From Bacillus sp. 2205SS5-2 (GTDB lineage Bacteria; Bacillota; Bacilli; Bacillales; Bacillaceae_K), in contig NZ_JAYKTS010000003.1 of the NCBI RefSeq assembly GCF_037024155.1, forward strand, positions 178,449-242,448: a stretch of DNA of 64,000 nucleotides, in the 5' to 3' direction. How positions within the stretch are numbered: the first letter of the stretch is position 1; every line of letters begins with the position of its first letter. The notes under the pieces were generated by a model that was given only the letters and a program-made list of their open reading frames with translations, did not search any database and was not told the origin of the DNA. This document shows positions 60,297-64,000 of the stretch, piece after piece. The position numbers and the translations under genes are program-made.

Positions 60297-61282
60297 AAAC
60301 AGTTGAACAAACTAGAACGTTAACGTTGGTCAGCGCAGTAACAGATGCTTTACAAGTAATGCTGAATGAACGAGAGGATGTTCTGCTCTTAGGCGAGGAT
60401 ATTGGCAGGAATGGAGGAGTATTTCGCGCAACCGAAGGACTGCAAACAGAGTTTGGCGAGAATAGAGTAATGGATACCCCATTGAGTGAGGCAGGCTTTG
60501 TTGGAGCGGCTATTGGCATGGCAAGTTGTGGATTTCGACCTGTTGTAGAAATTCAATTTTTAGGCTTTATTTATCCTGCCTATGAGCAAATTATGACTCA
60601 TGCTTCTCGACTCCGTTCTAGAACACTTGGCCATTTTACGGTTCCGATGGTCATTCGTGCCCCGTATGGAGCAGGAGTAAGAGCACCTGAGATCCATTCA
60701 GATAGTACTGAAGCCTTATTTACCCATATGCCGGGCCTGAAGGTGGTTTGTCCTTCCAATCCTTATGACGCAAAGGGTCTGTTAATTGCGGCCATTGAAG
60801 ATCCGGATCCGGTTCTATTTCTAGAACCGATGCAACTATACCGATCTTCGCGTGGAGAAGTACCTAGTGGAAAATACTCTGTTGACATTGGAAAGGGGTC
60901 ACGTGTAGTCGAAGGAGAAGAGGTTACATTGATTGCTTGGGGGGCAATGGTGAAAATAGCGAAAGAAGCAGCAATGAAATGCGAACACATCTCGTGTGAG
61001 GTCATTGATTTACGTACACTTTATCCTCTCGACAAGGACCTAATTATGGAATCTGTCCAAAAAACAGGGAGAATAGTGATTGTTCAAGAAGCACATGCAA
61101 CTGGTGGGCTTGCAAATGATGTGTTGTCTATTATTAATGATAAATGCTTTCTATATCAAAAAGCACCGACTAATATCGTAGCGGGTTTTGATACGCCAGT
61201 CCCTTATTTTAGTTTTGAAGATTTTTATTTACCAACTGTAGATCGGGTCATCGAGGCAATCGAACAAGTGAAATCATTTTAG
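60293..61282 (+). CDS. 2-oxoacid dehydrogenase complex E1 component, beta subunit
   Basis: A 329-residue E1beta: LLLGEDIGRNGGVFRATEGL, VMDTPLSEAGFVGAAIGMA, PYGAGVRAPEIHSDSTEALF with the catalytic His region, and the C-terminal transketolase domain TGRIVIVQEAHATGG. The ATGA overlap with E1alpha ensures equal synthesis. Forms the alpha2beta2 heterotetramer that feeds acyl groups to E2. A 13-base gap leads to E2. Confidence 0.92.
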   Translation: MKTVEQTRTLTLVSAVTDALQVMLNEREDVLLLGEDIGRNGGVFRATEGLQTEFGENRVMDTPLSEAGFVGAAIGMASCGFRPVVEIQFLGFIYPAYEQIMTHASRLRSRTLGHFTVPMVIRAPYGAGVRAPEIHSDSTEALFTHMPGLKVVCPSNPYDAKGLLIAAIEDPDPVLFLEPMQLYRSSRGEVPSGKYSVDIGKGSRVVEGEEVTLIAWGAMVKIAKEAAMKCEHISCEVIDLRTLYPLDKDLIMESVQKTGRIVIVQEAHATGGLANDVLSIINDKCFLYQKAPTNIVAGFDTPVPYFSFEDFYLPTVDRVIEAIEQVKSF

Positions 61283-61295
61283 GGGGTGATGCAAA

Positions 61296-62432
61296 GTGGA
61301 AGTGAAACTGACTGATATTGGAGAAGGTATGACAGAAGCAAATATTTCTCATTATTTTGTTAAGCTTGGTGATGTGGTTGTGGCAGACCAGCCTTTAGTG
61401 GAGGTCCAAACAGATAAAATGACAGCTGAAATACCATCCCCAGCAAATGGGGTAATAGGGGAATTGCTAGTCGAAACGGGGACCACTGTTTCTGTGGGTG
61501 AAGTTATCTTAAAGCTGATAGACGAAAACAAGTCCTCAACATTAACGAATTCAAAAAGAATACTAGCTTCTCCATATACACGAAAAATAGCACGAGAGCA
61601 AGAGGTCCCAATAGAAAAAGTTCAAGGGTCTGGACCGAGCGGGAGAATCACGGATGAAGACGTATTGAATTTTGTTGTGAGTCAAAAAAATATAGAACCA
61701 CTGCCAAAAGAAACGGCTAAAACCACACATAAAACTTCCCAACAAACCATTCCGTTTCGTGGGAGAAGAAAGCAAATTGCTGTTAAGATGAAATCTTCCT
61801 TGCAAACCATTCCTCATTGCACGCATTTTGAAGAAATTGATGTTACAGAGCTAATGCTGCTAAGGAATCAAATGAAAGCAACAGGGGTAAACGTGTCGGC
61901 ATCCGTATTTTTCCTAAAAGTGCTCTCGTTAGCTTTGAAGAAATTCCCAATCTTTAATAGCACATTAGACGAAGAAAACGAAATCATTCACTTACACCAG
62001 GATCATCATTTTGGAGTGGCGATCGACACAGAGGAGGGATTAATTGCACCGGTCATCCCTTCGATACATCAAAAATCAATAAAACAACTACAAGAAGAGT
62101 TTAGAAAATTAACAGAAAGAGCACTACATAATAAACTCACATCGGCTGATCTACAAGATGGCACTTTTACAGTAAGTAATGTCGGACCACTTCATGGCTC
62201 AATCGGTGCCACACCGATCATTAATCCACCAGAAGCAGCCTTAATTTCATTTCATAAAACGAAAAAACGCCCGATGGTGAATGAGCGGGATGAAATTGTT
62301 ATTCGACAAATGATGAATATTTCATTCTCCTTTGATCATCGTGTGGCGGACGGAGGAACCGCCGTTAAATTTACCAATCAAGTAGCACACTATATCGAAA
62401 ATCCTAGCACTATGCTACTGGAGTTGATGTAA
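61296..62432 (+). CDS. 2-oxoacid dehydrogenase complex E2 component (dihydrolipoamide acyltransferase)
   Basis: A 378-residue acyltransferase with one lipoyl domain (VEVQTDKMTAEIPSPANG, lipoyl Lys about residue 43), a peripheral-subunit-binding domain (ASPYTRKIAREQEVPIEKV, about 88-125), and a catalytic domain ending FSFDHRVADGGTAVKF with the His-x-x-x-Asp-Gly motif. The gene starts with GTG after AGGGGGTGA. The EVQTDK form of the lipoyl site and the single lipoyl domain are like BCKDH E2. It would transfer the acyl group (here perhaps phenylacetyl) to CoA. The E3 gene overlaps by one base. Confidence 0.9.
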   Translation: MEVKLTDIGEGMTEANISHYFVKLGDVVVADQPLVEVQTDKMTAEIPSPANGVIGELLVETGTTVSVGEVILKLIDENKSSTLTNSKRILASPYTRKIAREQEVPIEKVQGSGPSGRITDEDVLNFVVSQKNIEPLPKETAKTTHKTSQQTIPFRGRRKQIAVKMKSSLQTIPHCTHFEEIDVTELMLLRNQMKATGVNVSASVFFLKVLSLALKKFPIFNSTLDEENEIIHLHQDHHFGVAIDTEEGLIAPVIPSIHQKSIKQLQEEFRKLTERALHNKLTSADLQDGTFTVSNVGPLHGSIGATPIINPPEAALISFHKTKKRPMVNERDEIVIRQMMNISFSFDHRVADGGTAVKFTNQVAHYIENPSTMLLELM

Positions 62433-63859
62433 TGGTTGTGGGTGAATTAGCAGAAGAGAAAGAATTGGTGATTATTGGTGGTGGCCCAGGAGGGTACCAT
62501 GCTGCAATCCGTGCCGCACAACTAGGAATGGAAGTAACGTTGATCGAAAAAGGGGAGTTAGGTGGAACTTGTCTTCATTTAGGCTGTATTCCTTCTAAAG
62601 TGTTCACTACACTAGCCAAACGAAAAGAAGAAATGAGTCATTCTCAAAATCTAGGTTTAGCTTTCAATGAACCGACAATCAATCTAGCGGTTTTTCAAGA
62701 ATATAAAACGAAACTTACAACTCAACTTGGTAAGGGAGTGGATGCACTCTGTAAAGTAAATAAGGTGGAAGTGCTGAAAGGGAAAGCTTCTTTTTTATCT
62801 GAAGATCGAATTGGAATTGAGAACAATCATGATTTTCAGGTACTTAAGTTTCAAAATTGTATTATCGCTACAGGTGGGAGTTTAGAGCAGGAGAACTGGG
62901 TACCCAAAGGAAGTAACCGCATGCTAAATCCTTTTACTGTTTTTCAAATAGAGGACATTCCTGAACATATCATTTTATATGGACAGGATTATATTACGCT
63001 TGAGCTAGCTTTCTCATTTCAGGCAATAGGAAGCAAAGTAACTCTCATTGCTGCAGAGGAAATGGACTTGGACGAAACCATCTCCAGAGAAGTAAAGAGA
63101 TTACTAAAGAAAAAGAAAATTCATTATCTGGAAAACTACCAAGTTCAAAACGTCCACGAAGGTGAAGATCATTTTGAGGTAATTCTTCAGAATGGGACAG
63201 GGGATATAGTTACGGTTGAGGGAAGTGACCTATATGTTACAGGTGAATTCAAACCTAAATTACAAAATTTGGGATTGGAGAGGCTACCGATAAAAACAAA
63301 TGAAGGATATATCACGGTGGATAATCAATGCAGAACGTCGATCGCAACGATCTATGCCATTGGCGATGTAACAGAAGGACCTTCCCTTGCTGTTAAAGCG
63401 ATTAAACAAGGGAAGACAGCAGTCGAATCAATTAAGGGACTTGTTCCCGAATATGATGGTCGCTATTTGCCCAAGGTTATGCATACCCTCCCACCAATCG
63501 CAACTGTGGGGTTAACAGAGGCTGAAGCAAAAATAGATTATGAGATTGTGTGTAGCGTCTTTCCGTTAGCAGGGAATGGATATGCTACTGTGACTGGTGC
63601 GAATCAAGGATTAGTAAAGGTCATTAAGGAAAAAGGAACGGACCTGCTCCTTGGTGTTCATATGATGGGAATGGGAGCTATAGAGTTAATTTCAAGTGCT
63701 ACGATTGGCTTAGAAACGGTAGCAAGAGAAGAAGATTTGCTCTATCCAATGTACCCCCATCCTAGTGTGAATGAAGGATTATTAGAAGCGATAGAAGCAC
63801 TTGAGGGCAAAGCGATTCATCTCGTTCCACAAAAACAAACAATTCTAGTAAATAACTAA
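62432..63859 (+). CDS. 2-oxoacid dehydrogenase complex E3 component (dihydrolipoamide dehydrogenase)
   Basis: A 475-residue flavoenzyme: FAD motif LVIIGGGPGGYHAAIRAAQL, redox disulfide GGTCLHLGCIPSK, IYAIGDVTEGPSLAVKAIKQG, and a C-terminal HPHPSVNE-type end present as YPHPSVNEGLLEAIEAL with the active-site His-Pro. The second nucleotide-binding motif is unusual (ILYGQDYITLELAFSFQAIGSKV lacks two of the usual Gly residues), which may reduce NAD affinity or alter cofactor preference. Overlap TAATG with E2. Last gene of the operon; after it, 63860-64000 shows an AT-rich region with TTGACA near 63934 and no gene. Confidence 0.88.
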   Translation: MVVGELAEEKELVIIGGGPGGYHAAIRAAQLGMEVTLIEKGELGGTCLHLGCIPSKVFTTLAKRKEEMSHSQNLGLAFNEPTINLAVFQEYKTKLTTQLGKGVDALCKVNKVEVLKGKASFLSEDRIGIENNHDFQVLKFQNCIIATGGSLEQENWVPKGSNRMLNPFTVFQIEDIPEHIILYGQDYITLELAFSFQAIGSKVTLIAAEEMDLDETISREVKRLLKKKKIHYLENYQVQNVHEGEDHFEVILQNGTGDIVTVEGSDLYVTGEFKPKLQNLGLERLPIKTNEGYITVDNQCRTSIATIYAIGDVTEGPSLAVKAIKQGKTAVESIKGLVPEYDGRYLPKVMHTLPPIATVGLTEAEAKIDYEIVCSVFPLAGNGYATVTGANQGLVKVIKEKGTDLLLGVHMMGMGAIELISSATIGLETVAREEDLLYPMYPHPSVNEGLLEAIEALEGKAIHLVPQKQTILVNN

Positions 63860-64000
63860 CTCAACTTTCGCACATAAAAAATAATGCATAACATAACTAG
63901 CTGTAAGGTTAGTTATAGTTCATAAATGTTCATTGACAATGAAAAATAGACATAAAAAAGCACCTCAACATTTGGTATAGTGTAATTGTCTAGAAAACAC

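Overview
The window looks like a chromosomal segment of a low-GC Gram-positive spore former of the family Bacillaceae. The genes are Bacillus-type (YwbE, YkuS/UPF0180, ThrE-type exporter pair, RsbR-family protein, YtoA/PaaY-type hexapeptide protein), they have strong AGGAGG-like ribosome binding sites with GTG and TTG starts, and intergenic DNA is AT-rich. The species cannot be named from sequence alone. No rRNA, tRNA, prophage, insertion sequence or CRISPR array was seen. The chromosome is, however, littered with two families of short non-coding repeats: family A, MITE-like with imperfect terminal inverted repeats, in about 18 full or partial copies; and family B, GC-richer hairpin elements.

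Layout. 0-9 kb: end of a SulP permease plus UspA, CHRD protein, YwbE, a repetitive DUF6944-like protein, two MFS transporters, GNAT, a Gfo/Idh/MocA oxidoreductase and a small excisionase-like HTH protein. 9-19 kb: M29 aminopeptidase, a broken rsbR gene whose 3' end is a repeat element, a thioredoxin-like protein, a ThrE exporter pair, a lipase-like protein lacking its nucleophile serine, a secreted five-repeat protein and an aldo/keto reductase. 19-24 kb: an adenine deaminase gene split by an in-frame stop, a GH18 protein and a PAS histidine kinase. 24-35.5 kb: a c-di-GMP-I riboswitch in front of an EAL-GGDEF gene pair, two further EAL genes, an SDR/QueA-like/VOC operon, a PD-(D/E)XK-DinG-type helicase, a zinc-dependent phospholipase C family protein and an ArsR-SRPBCC fusion regulator. 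36-40.7 kb: a maltose phosphorylase/beta-phosphoglucomutase operon behind a cre-like site, a DoxX gene behind two Fnr/Rex-like palindromes, a DCC protein and an unlisted 38-residue basic peptide gene.

41-64 kb is the most coherent region: what appears to be a complete phenylalanine catabolic island. It holds paaABCD, an EthD protein, two enoyl-CoA hydratase/isomerases (PaaF- and PaaG-like), an aldehyde dehydrogenase, PaaH, PaaJ, PaaX, a PaaY-like protein, an NMO-like flavoprotein, a TrpXYZ-type ABC importer, a FlK-like hotdog thioesterase, a phenylalanine (not leucine) dehydrogenase by signature, and a full 2-oxoacid dehydrogenase complex (E1alpha, E1beta, E2, E3). No phenylacetate-CoA ligase (PaaK) is present in the window. 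The arrangement suggests phenylalanine -> phenylpyruvate -> phenylacetyl-CoA directly by the oxoacid dehydrogenase complex, then epoxidation, ring opening and beta-oxidation. Control elements shared by the arms include cre sites (41067, 58065) and a CGTTAT-centred motif near the paaA, paaX and thioesterase promoters. The paaA leader also has a possible pseudoknotted RNA fold. This island is the best candidate for an undescribed system here.
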